The notes below the pieces were generated by a model. It was given only the letters and a program-made list of their open reading frames with translations. It was not told where the DNA came from and searched no databases. Source: Tunturibacter psychrotolerans (GTDB taxonomy: Bacteria; Acidobacteriota; Terriglobia; Terriglobales; Acidobacteriaceae). Taken from it: DNA of 64,000 bases. The stretch lies in NCBI RefSeq assembly GCF_040359615.1, contig NZ_CP132942.1, positions 3,410,001 to 3,474,000 of the forward strand. The letters are read 5' to 3'. Position numbers and translations under genes: made by a program. Shown here one piece after another: positions 1 through 9,151 of this stretch. Numbering within the stretch: position 1 is the stretch's first letter; every line of letters starts with the position of its first letter.

Positions 1-164
1 ATGATCCAGGGGCTTTTGAGGGCGAAGAATAGTGCGCTGAGGTGGTGGAGGGAGACGGGGCCTAGCTGCTTCATGCCGATGCCAAGGAGCGCGTCGCCGA
101 TGGAGGCGCCGAGCATGACGGCGATAAGGACGAGCCAGCGGCGAGGGGTGAGGGTGTGTTGCAT
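1..164 (-). CDS. EamA/DMT-family transporter, N-terminal part (partial)
   Basis: Reading the minus strand from an ATG at 164 gives 54 uninterrupted codons that run off the left edge. The peptide opens MQHTLTPRRWLVLIAVMLG and continues with a hydrophobic helix followed by GDALLGIGMKQLG, the pattern of the first membrane segment of small-molecule EamA/DMT exporters. It lies 90 bases downstream of hpnJ in the same direction. A transporter at this place would fit a hopanoid gene cluster, but only the first helix is visible, so substrate and full length are unknown. The family call rests on a short stretch. Confidence 0.6.
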   Translation of the reverse strand, partial: MQHTLTPRRWLVLIAVMLGASIGDALLGIGMKQLGPVSLHHLSALFFALKSPWI

Positions 165-254
165 TCTTGTCGATCCGTTCAGGTGGTGAAGGCTAAGTGA
201 AAACGGCCAGCATCTGCATGCTGACCGCTTTTAGATGCTTTACGAACTGGATGG

Positions 255-1742
255 TTACGCGTTCATGCTGACGGATTCCTGCGCCTTGGCGGCGTTGGCT
301 TCCTTGACGGCGCGAACGGCTTTGTTGCGCTTGGAACGAAGCTCCATGAAGGACTTGGCTTCGGTGTAGAGGCGGGGTACGTCGCGATTGACAATGGCCT
401 GCCAGACTACGCGGAAGGCGGCCTTGGGGCGGAAGTAGTACTCGTCGTAGAACTTGTGCACCATCTCCATGACGTACTCGACGGGGAGGCCGGGGTATTC
501 GATGTGCGCCATTTGGTGGCCACCGTCGTCGTTCATGGCTTCGTTGGTGATGAAGCCGTTGTCTTTGGCGTAGTCGAAGAACTCGGTGCCGGGGAAGGCG
601 TGCGCGATGGAGACCTGGATGGTCTCGCAGTCGAGCTGCTTGGCGAAGTCGATGGTGTTGCGGATGGACTCACGGGTCTCGCCGGGGAGTCCGAGGATGA
701 AGTCGCCGTGGATGACGAGGCCGAGCTTGTGGCAGTCGCGAGTGAAGTCGAGCGCGCGCTGGACGGTGGCACCCTTCTTGATGTTCTTGAGGATCTGGGG
801 GTCGCCGGACTCGTAGCCGACGATGAGGAGGCGGCAGCCGGCTTCTTTCATGGCTTTGAGGGTGTCGTAGTCGGTGGTGACGCGCGAGGTGCAGGACCAG
901 GTGAGGCCGAGGGGCTTGAGCTTTTCGCAGAGCTCAATGGTGCGGGCCTTCTGGATGTTGAAGGTGTCGTCGTCGAAGAAGAACTCTTTGACGTGCGGGA
1001 AGAGCTCTTTGGCCTGCTTCATCTCGGCGGCTACGTCGTCGGTGGAGCGCTTACGCCATGCGTGGCCGCTGAGGGTCTGGGGCCAGAGGCAAAAGGTGCA
1101 CTGGGCGGGGCAGCCACGAGTGGAGTAGAGCGCGACGTAGGGATGCAGGAGAAACGGCACGTTGTACTTGGTGACGTCGAGGTCGCGGTGGTAGATCTCG
1201 GTGGCCCAAGGCATCTCGTCGAGCTGCTCGGGGGTGACCTGGGCGCGATCGGGGTTATGGAGGATCTTGCCGGTGGCCTTGTCCTTGTAGCTGACACCGA
1301 GGATTTCGTTGAGCGGCTTGCCGTTGGCGTACTCGACGACGGAGAAGTCGAACTCGCGGCGGCAGATGAAGTCGATGGCGGGGCACTCGTTGAGGGCCTT
1401 GTCGGGGGAGGTGGTCACCGGGGGGCCGACGAAGGAGATCTTGATGCTGGAGTAGGTCTGCTTGATGACCTCGGCCATTTTCTGGTCGCCGTCCCAGCCC
1501 ATGGTGCTGGTGAAGAGCACGAGGAATTCGTAGTCCTTGAGGATTTCGACGACTTCCTGCCACTTGATGTGGTGGGGCGGGGCGTCGACGAGACGGGAGC
1601 CTTCCAGCATGCCTGCCGGATAGGTGAGCCAGACGGGATACCAGTAGGACTCGATCTCGCGGGTTGCGGGCCAGCGGGAGCTGGCGCCACCGTCAAATTT
1701 TTCGAAGGAGGGCGGGTTCAGAAACAGCGTTTTTAGCGGCAT
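255..1742 (-). CDS. hpnJ: Hopanoid-biosynthesis radical SAM protein HpnJ
   Basis: The protein has 495 residues. It opens with the LFLNPPSFEKFDGGA signature of HpnJ, followed by a B12-binding-like N-terminal domain (roughly residues 1-190) and a radical SAM domain with the cluster motif C211-x3-C215-x2-C218. Characterised HpnJ proteins act late in hopanoid side-chain synthesis, after HpnI and HpnK, in converting bacteriohopanetetrol glucosamine into the cyclitol ether. The N-terminal signature, length and domain order all fit that family. The next gene downstream on the same strand is an EamA-type transporter. No clear Shine-Dalgarno sequence is visible before the ATG at 1742. The C-terminus is lysine- and alanine-rich. 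Confidence 0.88.
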   Translation of the reverse strand: MPLKTLFLNPPSFEKFDGGASSRWPATREIESYWYPVWLTYPAGMLEGSRLVDAPPHHIKWQEVVEILKDYEFLVLFTSTMGWDGDQKMAEVIKQTYSSIKISFVGPPVTTSPDKALNECPAIDFICRREFDFSVVEYANGKPLNEILGVSYKDKATGKILHNPDRAQVTPEQLDEMPWATEIYHRDLDVTKYNVPFLLHPYVALYSTRGCPAQCTFCLWPQTLSGHAWRKRSTDDVAAEMKQAKELFPHVKEFFFDDDTFNIQKARTIELCEKLKPLGLTWSCTSRVTTDYDTLKAMKEAGCRLLIVGYESGDPQILKNIKKGATVQRALDFTRDCHKLGLVIHGDFILGLPGETRESIRNTIDFAKQLDCETIQVSIAHAFPGTEFFDYAKDNGFITNEAMNDDGGHQMAHIEYPGLPVEYVMEMVHKFYDEYYFRPKAAFRVVWQAIVNRDVPRLYTEAKSFMELRSKRNKAVRAVKEANAAKAQESVSMNA

Positions 1743-1862
1743 AATGATAACTCGATTTTACCATTCAGTTAAGGGGTTAAGTGGCTTTTCTGGAGTTTCC
1801 TGTGGGGTATCTCCGACGATGCGCGAATAGGCCAGACGATTCATTACAAAAAAGTTAGGGGC

Positions 1863-3209
1863 CTATTTCGCTTGGGGTTTGGCAGGGGCTACGGGCTGAG
1901 CCTGAAAGGCGGCGGAGAGCCAGCTCTCCAAGTCGCCGGATTCTCTCATGAGACTGATCTGTGCCTGTTGTAAGTCGAAGTTGGCGTTGAGAACTGCGAG
2001 GAACTTTTCCCGCTCGGCGATGCGTGAGGTCTGCTCGTCTTTGGGGGTCATCTGCGCTGTGGCCGAGTTTCCGTTGCCTGAGTTCAGTTGAACCGTGAGG
2101 GCGTCGAGGTTTTGTTGAGCGAGCTGCTGGTCGAGGGTGGCGATTTCGGCCCTGACGGCAAGCTCAGCGGTGGCGTGTTGAGCCTTGAGCCGGATATCTA
2201 AAAACTGGTCGCGAACGGAGTCGGCGTCGTGTTCGGCGTGGGCTGCGTCCGCGTCGGCACCGCGTGCTTTAGCTTTACGAGCGGCATCGAAGAAGGGAAG
2301 CGTGATTTGTATGCCGATGGCGGCGTTGTTCTGCTGGAAGCGGAAGTAGTAGTCCTGAAGGTTGTTGAACTTTGCGAAGCGGCTGTATTGCGCATCGAGG
2401 GTGATCTGGGGACGCAGGAGATAGCGGTTTTCGGCGAAGGCAATCTCACGCTTCGAAGCAGCGAGCGCGTAGGCCGACGCGACGGCGGGACTGGTGGCCG
2501 AGATGATGGTTGTTGACGGATTGGCGGCCTGTGGGGGGGCAATGGGTGGAACACTGCTGACTGAGGTGCCCAGGCCCTGCGAGGGGAGACCGAGAAGACG
2601 GGCGAGGTGAGCCTGGTCTGCGATGGTTTCATCGTTCATACGCAGCCGGACGAGATGGATCTGTGCCGCGGTGAGGCGGGCGGAGGTCAGATCAATGGGT
2701 GTGTCCTGGCCGGCGGAGAGACGTTCCTGGACGATGGTGACGAGATGGTCTGCAAAGCCCTGTTGCTCCTGGAGGACGGCCTGCCGCTCTAGGTCGCGGT
2801 TGAGTGCGAGATAAGTGATGGCGGTGTCTTCAGCGACGGACTCACGAACGTCTTTCAGCGAGAGGGTGGATGCTTCGAGCGATGCCTTCGCGGCGCGGAC
2901 GTAGTCGCGTTGAGGATAACTGAAGACAAGAGATTGTGAGTTGAGATTGTAGATGGAGGGCTGGCCAAGAGGGAATCCGTAGGAGGGTGGGCCGATGGAA
3001 GATGCGCCGACAACGTTCGGGATGTAGGCGTCCTTCAACTCTTCGAGGGTCGCTCTCGCTTTGTCTACATCGGCCTGGGCAGTTTTTACCTTCGGGCTGT
3101 TCTTCAGAGCCAGAGTTACCGCGCTGGTAAACGAAATCTGCGCGACGGCGGGAGTTACCGCACAGGCCAGGGCAGAGCACGCGATCAATTGGCGACGAAG
3201 ACGAATCAT
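1863..3209 (-). CDS. TolC-family outer-membrane efflux protein
   Basis: A 448-residue protein with a signal peptide (MIRLRRQLIACSALACAVTP, cut probably after AVAQ). Two repeated long alpha-helical halves follow, with the TolC pattern of an early AVTLALKNSP segment and heptad-rich helices. TolC proteins form trimeric channels across the outer membrane for tripartite efflux or type I secretion. This is the last gene of a three-gene run read leftwards: adaptor (5481-4240), TPR protein (4237-3227), then this gene 17 bases later. The spacing suggests one transcript. No inner-membrane pump is encoded nearby, so the partner must be elsewhere. Confidence 0.85.
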   Translation of the reverse strand: MIRLRRQLIACSALACAVTPAVAQISFTSAVTLALKNSPKVKTAQADVDKARATLEELKDAYIPNVVGASSIGPPSYGFPLGQPSIYNLNSQSLVFSYPQRDYVRAAKASLEASTLSLKDVRESVAEDTAITYLALNRDLERQAVLQEQQGFADHLVTIVQERLSAGQDTPIDLTSARLTAAQIHLVRLRMNDETIADQAHLARLLGLPSQGLGTSVSSVPPIAPPQAANPSTTIISATSPAVASAYALAASKREIAFAENRYLLRPQITLDAQYSRFAKFNNLQDYYFRFQQNNAAIGIQITLPFFDAARKAKARGADADAAHAEHDADSVRDQFLDIRLKAQHATAELAVRAEIATLDQQLAQQNLDALTVQLNSGNGNSATAQMTPKDEQTSRIAEREKFLAVLNANFDLQQAQISLMRESGDLESWLSAAFQAQPVAPAKPQAK

Positions 3210-3226
3210 ACTTGCTGAGAGATTCC

Positions 3227-4237
3227 TTAGTGCTGGTTAGAACTCATGGTATCGCCTTTTGTCTGCGATGCTTGTAATGCTTTGAGTGCCGGTACATAGT
3301 TCGATGCGAGGGTTGTTGCTGCGAGGTATTCGCGATGGGCCCCGGCGGCGTCTCCGTCCTGTGCGAGGAGGCAACCTAACTGGAGATGAACTTTGAAGGC
3401 GGGGGCGCCGTCGGTTTTTGCGGAAGACCCCAGATAGGTGCGAAGAAGACTGATTGCGAGCTGAGGAGAGTGGTGGGCTTCTGTGAGGGTGCTTGCTGCA
3501 TCGACCAAAGGAGGACCGTCGCGTCGGTCGGCGGCTACGGCGGATTGGAGGGCGTCGAGCATCTTGTCGTGCTGATTCTGACGCCTGTAGAAGTCGCCTA
3601 GGTTGATGTAGGCTTCGGGTGTTTTACCCGCATCGACGGCGGCGAGATACTCGGCCTCCGCAGCTGCGCTGTCTTTCTTCTTCTCGGCTATGAGGGCCAA
3701 GAGACGGTGCGATTGAGCGGGGAATTTGGGTTGCATTCTGGCAGCAAGGGCCTGCGCTCGATCCAGTCCGCCGCCGATCAAGGACGGGGCTGCGACGTAG
3801 TATTCGCCGAGGTCGCTCATGGCGTGAAAGTTTTCCGGATCGAGTTGGACGGCGCGCTCGAATTCGTTGTGGACTTTGACGGCGAGGCTTAGCGCAGAAA
3901 AAGGGCTGGCGTGGGCTGCTTTGTATCCGTACGCGCGGGCGAGCCACATGTGATTGTCGCTGTCGTTGGGCGCATTGGCGACTGCGAGTTCGCATTGATG
4001 GATGGCGGGCTCGGCCTTGTTTTGCGCGTAGTAGACACGGCAGAAGAGTTGATGGGCCTGAGCGTTAGCGGGTTCGTCACTGAGTAGCTCTTGAAGCACC
4101 GCTGCGGCCTCGTCAACGCGTCCCTGTTGGAGCAGGGCGTTGGCCTGAGTTTCGTCGGCAACGAGGAGACGGGTCGTTGAGAGTAGAGCGAATAGAAACG
4201 CGTGGCGAAGACGAAACGGGTGGGTAAAAAGGGACAT
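3227..4237 (-). CDS. Secreted or periplasmic tetratricopeptide-repeat protein
   Basis: A 336-residue protein that starts with a hydrophobic export signal (RHAFLFALLSTTRLLVADE) and continues with successive TPR-like helix pairs. Examples are the segments beginning ANALLQQGRVDEAAAVL, AEPAIHQCELAV, FERAVQLDPENFHAMSDLG and AYINLGDFYRRQNQHDKML. TPR arrays bind other proteins, so a scaffolding role for the flanking adaptor and TolC-like protein is possible but is inference. It starts 2 bases after the stop of the adaptor gene and ends 17 bases before the TolC-like gene, so translational coupling within one operon is likely. I do not recognise a specific named family. Confidence 0.78.
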   Translation of the reverse strand: MSLFTHPFRLRHAFLFALLSTTRLLVADETQANALLQQGRVDEAAAVLQELLSDEPANAQAHQLFCRVYYAQNKAEPAIHQCELAVANAPNDSDNHMWLARAYGYKAAHASPFSALSLAVKVHNEFERAVQLDPENFHAMSDLGEYYVAAPSLIGGGLDRAQALAARMQPKFPAQSHRLLALIAEKKKDSAAAEAEYLAAVDAGKTPEAYINLGDFYRRQNQHDKMLDALQSAVAADRRDGPPLVDAASTLTEAHHSPQLAISLLRTYLGSSAKTDGAPAFKVHLQLGCLLAQDGDAAGAHREYLAATTLASNYVPALKALQASQTKGDTMSSNQH

Positions 4238-4239
4238 GG

Positions 4240-5481
4240 CTACTCGACTACTTTGACGGGGAGTCCATTGGTGAGTTCACGGTTGTTGACAGCGTTGAGC
4301 GCGACGGTGTCTTTTTCGCTGAGGCCGCTGAGGATCTCGACTCGTGTGAGATTCACTCCAACTCCGACCTGAACGGGAGTGCGAACGAGCCTATTGTTGA
4401 CGACGCGAAAGACAAAGTCTCCACCTTCGGTGTGGAGGGCCTCGCGGGGGACGCTGAGGACGTTGAAGCGCTGTGAAATGGTGACGGTGACGACGACGTT
4501 GGTGTTGGGCAGGAGGTCGCCGCGAGCGTCGTCGACGGTGATGATGCACTCGCCTACGTTGCGTGTGCCGTAGGTGATGACGGTGGTGGGGGCGCGGCTG
4601 ATGTGACCGTGCCAGGCCTGGGTGGGCTTTGCGTCCCAGGCGATTTTGACCGCCTGGCCAACCGCGAGTTTGCCGATCTCGGGCTCATCAAAGTAAGCGC
4701 GAACCTGAATCTTGTTGAGGTCGGCCATGTCGAGCAGATTTTCGCCGGCGGGGACGAAATCGTAGTTGGATACGGGAATGGAGTACACGGTTCCAGCGAA
4801 TGGCGCACGGATGTTGTCGTTGGCGTAGGCAGCCTGCGCTGCGGCGAGGGCTGCGCGCGCATCGGCCAGCTGGGCTTCGGCACGAGCGCGGTCGGTTGTG
4901 CTGTATCGCTGGGTGCTGCGTGTCTGAAGAGCTTTGACGGCGCTTTCATCGGTGAGCAGCCGCTGTTCGGCAGAAGCAACTTCACTGGCTGAGGCGGCTC
5001 CTTTTTGCTGAAGCGCCTGGAGAGCTGCGAGATCTTTTGCGGCTTGTTGTTGCTGCTGTTGCGCTCGGCTGAGATCGCCTGAAAAACCATTGCGCTCGTC
5101 CTGCGATCCACCCTGCTCGATGTCGTGAAGGGTCGCTTGGGCAGAGTGTACGGCGGCGTTTGCTGTAGCGATTTTGGCGACCGCGTCGGCGTCATCCAAT
5201 TTGAGAAGAAGCTCGCCTGCTTTTACCTTCTGACCAACGTCAACGTACACCTTTGCTACGACGCCGGGAGCGGGTGCGTAGGCGGGAAACTCATCGACGG
5301 GCTCAACCTTGCCGCTGGTCGATACTGATGTGACGATGTTTTGATGGTTCACGACTGCAACTCGAACAGCGACGAGGTCGCGTGTGGATGAGCGCACGAT
5401 GATGAAACCGATAGCGATGATTGCGAGGAAGATGCCCCACAGCATTACGGGATTCAGGCGTCTTGTCTCGGTAGTTGGCAT
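4240..5481 (-). CDS. Efflux periplasmic adaptor subunit (HlyD/MFP family)
   Basis: The 413-residue protein has one N-terminal membrane anchor (LWGIFLAIIAIGFIIV). A split biotinyl-lipoyl-like domain with EFPAYAPAPGVVAKVYVD and NIRAPFAGTVYSIPV encloses a glutamine- and alanine-rich coiled-coil hairpin (about residues 110-215, including QQQQQAAKDLAALQ). C-terminal beta-barrel domains follow. This is the membrane-fusion-protein layout that links an inner-membrane transporter to a TolC channel. It heads the operon with the TPR and TolC-like genes. Unlike most such operons there is no ABC or RND permease in the run. The start at 5481 lies directly before the positively charged MPTTETRRLNP leader. 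Confidence 0.85.
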   Translation of the reverse strand: MPTTETRRLNPVMLWGIFLAIIAIGFIIVRSSTRDLVAVRVAVVNHQNIVTSVSTSGKVEPVDEFPAYAPAPGVVAKVYVDVGQKVKAGELLLKLDDADAVAKIATANAAVHSAQATLHDIEQGGSQDERNGFSGDLSRAQQQQQQAAKDLAALQALQQKGAASASEVASAEQRLLTDESAVKALQTRSTQRYSTTDRARAEAQLADARAALAAAQAAYANDNIRAPFAGTVYSIPVSNYDFVPAGENLLDMADLNKIQVRAYFDEPEIGKLAVGQAVKIAWDAKPTQAWHGHISRAPTTVITYGTRNVGECIITVDDARGDLLPNTNVVVTVTISQRFNVLSVPREALHTEGGDFVFRVVNNRLVRTPVQVGVGVNLTRVEILSGLSEKDTVALNAVNNRELTNGLPVKVVE

Positions 5482-5575
5482 CAGTCGAAGGTTCAGTATA
5501 TAAGACGCTGCACAAGGTCAGAACGGACCAGAAACTTTTGAGGATAAGGTAGTTAACGCCCGCAATGGAGGCAAG

Positions 5576-7396
5576 TCACGAGAGTCGAAAATCGACAAGC
5601 TCCAGCTCCAGCCCGGGGAATTGGGGGTTGGTTTTGGCCTTCAATCTGTAGGCGACATCGATCAGGGAGCCGTTGCTGAGGGCCATTTCAGCGCATCGGG
5701 CAGGCCAATCGGTGGTGCGACTCCATCCAAGTGCACTGAAGCGAATGGTTTCGCCGGGAGGCTGAAGCTGCAGGCAGATGTGCTTTTCTTTGATGAAGCG
5801 TACGGGAGCGGTGAGGGTGAGCCTGCGGGTGAGGAAGACAGGTTCGCGGTTGCTGATACCGAAGGGTTCGCAACGAGTGAGCCAATCGAAAAAATCCTGA
5901 GTCAGATCGCTGAAGAGAAGTTCAGCATCGCACTCAAGGGGAGGCGTCATGATCTCTTCGGTAAGTCTTGATGAGCCGTAGAGCTGCATTCGGTCCCGCA
6001 GAAGCTGCGTCTGGTTGGAGGGCATGGAGAAGCCGACTGCATGAGCGTGGCCGCCGAAGCGTGAGAAGAGGGGAGCGTCTGACGGGGTGACCGGTTCGTG
6101 GACGGCGCTCAGAGCTTCCAGCAGGTGGAATCCTGCGATGGATCGGCCGGAGCCGTGGGCGTGGCCGTCTTCGTGCGTCATCACGATTGCGGGCCTACCG
6201 GTGCGGTCGACTACGCGGGAGGCGAGGATGCCGAGGACGCCTCGATGCCACTCGGGGTCGTCGAGGATGATGCATCCGGCGGGGAAGTCTCCGAGGTTTT
6301 CTCGTAGAGCTGCCAGTTGGAGTTCGATGGCTTCGAGGGCTTTTGCTTCGGTGGCGCGACGGTCGTCGTTGAGGCGGTTGAGCTTTTCTGCGAGGTCGGC
6401 GGCGCGGGCTGGATCCTTGGTTAGGAAGAGCTCTACGACGTCGCTAGCGATGTCCATGCGTCCGGCGGCGTTGATGCGAGGTGCGAGTCGGAATCCTACT
6501 TCAGTGGCGCTCGGAGGGCGGTTGATGGGGATCTGTGCTACTTGCATGAGGGCGCGGAGGCCAGGCTGGACAGGATTGCGGAGTTCTTTGAGACCAAGTG
6601 CGGCGATGACGCGATTTTCGCCTTCGAGGGGAACGGAGTCAGCGATGGTGGCGATGGCGACGAGCTTTAGAAAGGAAGGAATCAGGCCACGCTTTAACTT
6701 TGCTCGCTGCTCTTCAGTCTCCGCAGCGGCAAGCAAGAGCGCGTGTGCCAGTTTGAAGGCAACTGCGGCACCGCAAAGAGATTTGAACGGGTAGGGGCAG
6801 TTTTCCTGGGCTGGGTTGAGGACTGCAACTGCCTCCGGGACGCCGATGGCACCGTCGGGGAGATGATGATCCGTGACGATGAGGTCCATGCCGAGGGCTT
6901 TGGCTTCTTCTGCTGCTGCGAAGGCGCGGATGCCGGTATCGACGCTAATGACGAGGCGGATGCCTGAAGCAGCGGCTTCTCCGAGGACGCCGGTCTGCAT
7001 GCCGTAGCCCTCGCGGATTCGATGCGGGACGTGGTAGGTGACCCTGGCGGGAGTCTCTTTGGGGGCAATACGTTCGATGGCTGTTTTGAGGAGAACGGTG
7101 GCGGTGGTGCCGTCAACATCGTAGTCGCCATAAATGAGGATTGGGTCGCTGGTGCGAACTGCTTGCTGGATGCGAGCGACGGCGATATCCATGCCGAGCA
7201 TGAGCATCGGATCGATGAGGTCGTCGAGCGAAGGATTGAAGAAGGCGTGGGCGGCTGCGGGATCTGCGATGCCACGGGAGACGAGAAGCCTGGCGATGGC
7301 TTTGGGGCAGCGTAGATTCTCAGCGAGATGCTGGACGGCGGCATCGTCTGCTGAGCGTGTGATCCATTGCGGCGGCCCGATCTGGGCGGTGGACAT
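5576..7396 (-). CDS. recJ: Single-stranded-DNA-specific exonuclease RecJ
   Basis: A 606-residue DHH-superfamily nuclease. The metal-binding motifs are visible: DYDVDG at residues 91-96, D153 in SVDTG, and DHH at residues 176-178. The later DHHA1-type region carries GRSIAGFHL and FGGHAHAVGFSM. RecJ degrades single-stranded DNA 5' to 3' in RecF-type recombination and repair in the cytoplasm. The length is slightly above the usual size near 570-580 residues. A 152-residue conserved protein ends 9 bases before the start, so the two are probably co-transcribed. Confidence 0.95.
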   Translation of the reverse strand: MSTAQIGPPQWITRSADDAAVQHLAENLRCPKAIARLLVSRGIADPAAAHAFFNPSLDDLIDPMLMLGMDIAVARIQQAVRTSDPILIYGDYDVDGTTATVLLKTAIERIAPKETPARVTYHVPHRIREGYGMQTGVLGEAAASGIRLVISVDTGIRAFAAAEEAKALGMDLIVTDHHLPDGAIGVPEAVAVLNPAQENCPYPFKSLCGAAVAFKLAHALLLAAAETEEQRAKLKRGLIPSFLKLVAIATIADSVPLEGENRVIAALGLKELRNPVQPGLRALMQVAQIPINRPPSATEVGFRLAPRINAAGRMDIASDVVELFLTKDPARAADLAEKLNRLNDDRRATEAKALEAIELQLAALRENLGDFPAGCIILDDPEWHRGVLGILASRVVDRTGRPAIVMTHEDGHAHGSGRSIAGFHLLEALSAVHEPVTPSDAPLFSRFGGHAHAVGFSMPSNQTQLLRDRMQLYGSSRLTEEIMTPPLECDAELLFSDLTQDFFDWLTRCEPFGISNREPVFLTRRLTLTAPVRFIKEKHICLQLQPPGETIRFSALGWSRTTDWPARCAEMALSNGSLIDVAYRLKAKTNPQFPGLELELVDFRLS

Positions 7397-7405
7397 TGTC
7401 TTGAT

Positions 7406-7864
7406 CTACTCGTCGCTGTCGTCGACTACGATGCCGCCGAGGTCGGTGACGGTCTCCATCAGGTTCTGGAAGCTGTCGTACCAGTCGGTTGCGACTTCGA
7501 AGATGAACATGACGCCCTGATGGGCGAATCCGAGCTGAAGGTAGCCGACTTTGCCGACGTGGTTGACGAGGTATTCGGCGTCGTCGATCTCTTCAGAGTG
7601 GTCGTCGGGAAAGGTCTGGTCGCGAAGCTGATCGAGCAGGATGGCGACGTCGGCCTTCTCGAGGATGACTTCGCTCATGGTGACAAACGGGGAGCCTGCC
7701 GCCTTGGCGTGTTCGACGAAGTCCTTCCATCCATCGGGGTTTTCTTCTTCGAAGATAACGGTGGGGACGTCTTCCGTGACGTAAGCGTTGAGGCGACGCA
7801 TGCCGTGGCCGGCGATGAAGGCCACCATGTCGTCTTTAAGCGAGATAAGATTGTCAGGTTGCAT
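7406..7864 (-). CDS. Conserved acidic protein of unknown function upstream of recJ
   Basis: A 152-residue, strongly acidic protein without signal peptide or membrane segment. Visible stretches include AYVTEDVPTVIFEEENPDGW and VGYLQLGFAHQGVMFIFEV; the end is acidic (VVDDSDE). I do not recognise a domain. The open frame, its acidbacterial-style codon use and its position 9 bases before recJ on the same strand support a real gene, probably in one operon with recJ. Whether it acts with RecJ is not shown by the sequence. Confidence 0.7.
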   Translation of the reverse strand: MQPDNLISLKDDMVAFIAGHGMRRLNAYVTEDVPTVIFEEENPDGWKDFVEHAKAAGSPFVTMSEVILEKADVAILLDQLRDQTFPDDHSEEIDDAEYLVNHVGKVGYLQLGFAHQGVMFIFEVATDWYDSFQNLMETVTDLGGIVVDDSDE

Positions 7865-7959
7865 TCGATAAGTATTGTCTCAGAAACGCCGGTGCATCGC
7901 ACAGGAAAGACGCGGGTGCGCGCTTGGCGAAGGGGTTGTGAGAGAAAGGGAATTCAGGA

Positions 7960-8325
7960 TTGGCAAAGTTCAGGCATCACGTTTTTATTTGTACCAATGA
8001 GCGGGACGAGAGCGCCGCGCGACCAAGCTGCAGCCGGGAGCACAGTGGGAAGCTGAAGTCGGCTTTCAAGGAGGCAGTGAAGGAGGCTGGATTGAAGGGA
8101 CAGGTCCGCGCTAACGAATTGGGTTGCCTGGACCAGTGCGAGCATGGGCCGGTTGTGGTGGTCTATCCGGATGCCGTTTGGTATGGGTTTGTTCACGTGA
8201 AAGATGTGGACGAGATTGTGAACGAACATCTTGTGCATGGGCGGCCGGTGGAGCGGTTGCGGCTGGCGGATACGTGCCTGAATACGGAGCGTTGTCCGCA
8301 TAAACCGATGGGAGAGCGTAAATGA
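7960..8325 (+). CDS. Thioredoxin-fold (2Fe-2S) ferredoxin
   Basis: A 121-residue soluble protein. It begins HHVFICTNER and carries the four cysteines C11, C24, C56 and C60, the spacing (C-x12-C ... C-x3-C) of thioredoxin-like [2Fe-2S] ferredoxins, with GCLDQCEHGPVVVVYP around the second pair. Proteins of this type carry electrons or assist metal cofactor systems; no partner is obvious here. Translation probably starts at a TTG at 7960, because AGAAAGGG lies about 9 bases upstream and no ATG fits. It is divergent from the recJ pair. The C-terminal stretch has two further cysteines (C90 and C96). Confidence 0.85.
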   Translation: MAKFRHHVFICTNERDESAARPSCSREHSGKLKSAFKEAVKEAGLKGQVRANELGCLDQCEHGPVVVVYPDAVWYGFVHVKDVDEIVNEHLVHGRPVERLRLADTCLNTERCPHKPMGERK

Positions 8326-8397
8326 TAAAGCGCCGACGTAAGTGATGAATAGAAGGTGGATGCGTCGAGTTGCGTGGTATATTCGAAGGAAAGTCAA

Positions 8398-8676
8398 ATG
8401 ATTTTTTCAAAAGATTACGTTGGATACCTGGCGCGCCAGACTGTGAAACATTTGGTCGCGGAGAAGATGATCCACACCGACAAGCCAGCCTTGGTGAACG
8501 AACGCGTCGCTGTGGGGATGGTGGATGAACTGGCGCTGGAAGACCGGATCAATGATGAAGTTCGGGTGATTCTCGAAGCCTTCCAGGACGATATGCGCAA
8601 GTCGGGCGCGAGCTATCCGGAGATGTTCAAAAAGGTGAAGAACGAGCTCGCCCGCAAGTACAAGGCGGTGCTGTGA
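8398..8676 (+). CDS. DUF507 family protein, first copy
   Basis: A 92-residue protein beginning MIFSKDYVGYLARQTVKHL, typical of the DUF507 family of small soluble proteins of unknown function. The start at 8398 follows an AAGGA ribosome-binding sequence about 7 bases upstream. Its stop codon overlaps the GTG start of a second DUF507 gene by four bases (GTGA), which indicates translational coupling. The two proteins share the general pattern of an N-terminal conserved helix and a charged C-terminal end ending in Y-K segments, so they look like diverged tandem paralogues. Confidence 0.85.
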   Translation: MIFSKDYVGYLARQTVKHLVAEKMIHTDKPALVNERVAVGMVDELALEDRINDEVRVILEAFQDDMRKSGASYPEMFKKVKNELARKYKAVL

Positions 8677-8948
8677 GAATCTCTCGCGACAAACTGAATA
8701 AGCTGGCTCATACGGTCGCCGATACTCTGGCAGAGATTCCTGAGGTTGATTTTCTGGAGGATCGGAACACGATTCGGCAGGAGGCTCGGAAGGCGCTCGA
8801 GAAGTTGCTGACGGATGAGACGAAGATCGATGCGGCGGCTCGGCAGAAGATCTCTTCGCAGCGGAAGATCATCGTGGAAGGGTCGCAGGAGTGGGACATC
8901 CTGTACCGCAAGTACTACAACGATGAGGTGAAGAAGCTCGGGTTGTAA
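8673..8948 (+). CDS. DUF507 family protein, second copy
   Basis: A 91-residue protein (MRISRDKLNKLAHTVADTL) of the same DUF507 family as the gene before it. It starts with GTG at 8673 inside the stop of that gene, in a four-base GTGA overlap. The segments VDFLEDRNTIRQEARKALEK and EWDILYRKYYNDEVKKLGL fit the C-terminal part of the family. Two adjacent coupled copies suggest that they work as a heteromer; this is inference. No function is known for the family. The gene ends about 100 bases before the tRNA-Glu pair. Confidence 0.85.
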   Translation: MRISRDKLNKLAHTVADTLAEIPEVDFLEDRNTIRQEARKALEKLLTDETKIDAAARQKISSQRKIIVEGSQEWDILYRKYYNDEVKKLGL

Positions 8949-9046
8949 GAGCTTCTTTTTCAGAGAGGCGCGAGGCGGTCGGCGGCGCTATTAGCTGATA
9001 TAATTTGTTTATCGCAGTGGAGAAGTGCCTCTCCTGTTTGGTTTCT

Positions 9047-9123
<77 letters not shown>

Positions 9124-9151
9124 ATCCTTGCTTTCTGCAATTTCGTGTTTT

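Noticed and set aside
456..1736. Long open frame on the plus strand over hpnJ
   Set aside because: It lies fully opposite hpnJ, is made of glycine, valine and acidic repeats that mirror GC-rich codons, and has no family features.
6087..6794. Open frame opposite recJ
   Set aside because: Serine- and arginine-rich shadow of the recJ gene without domain features.
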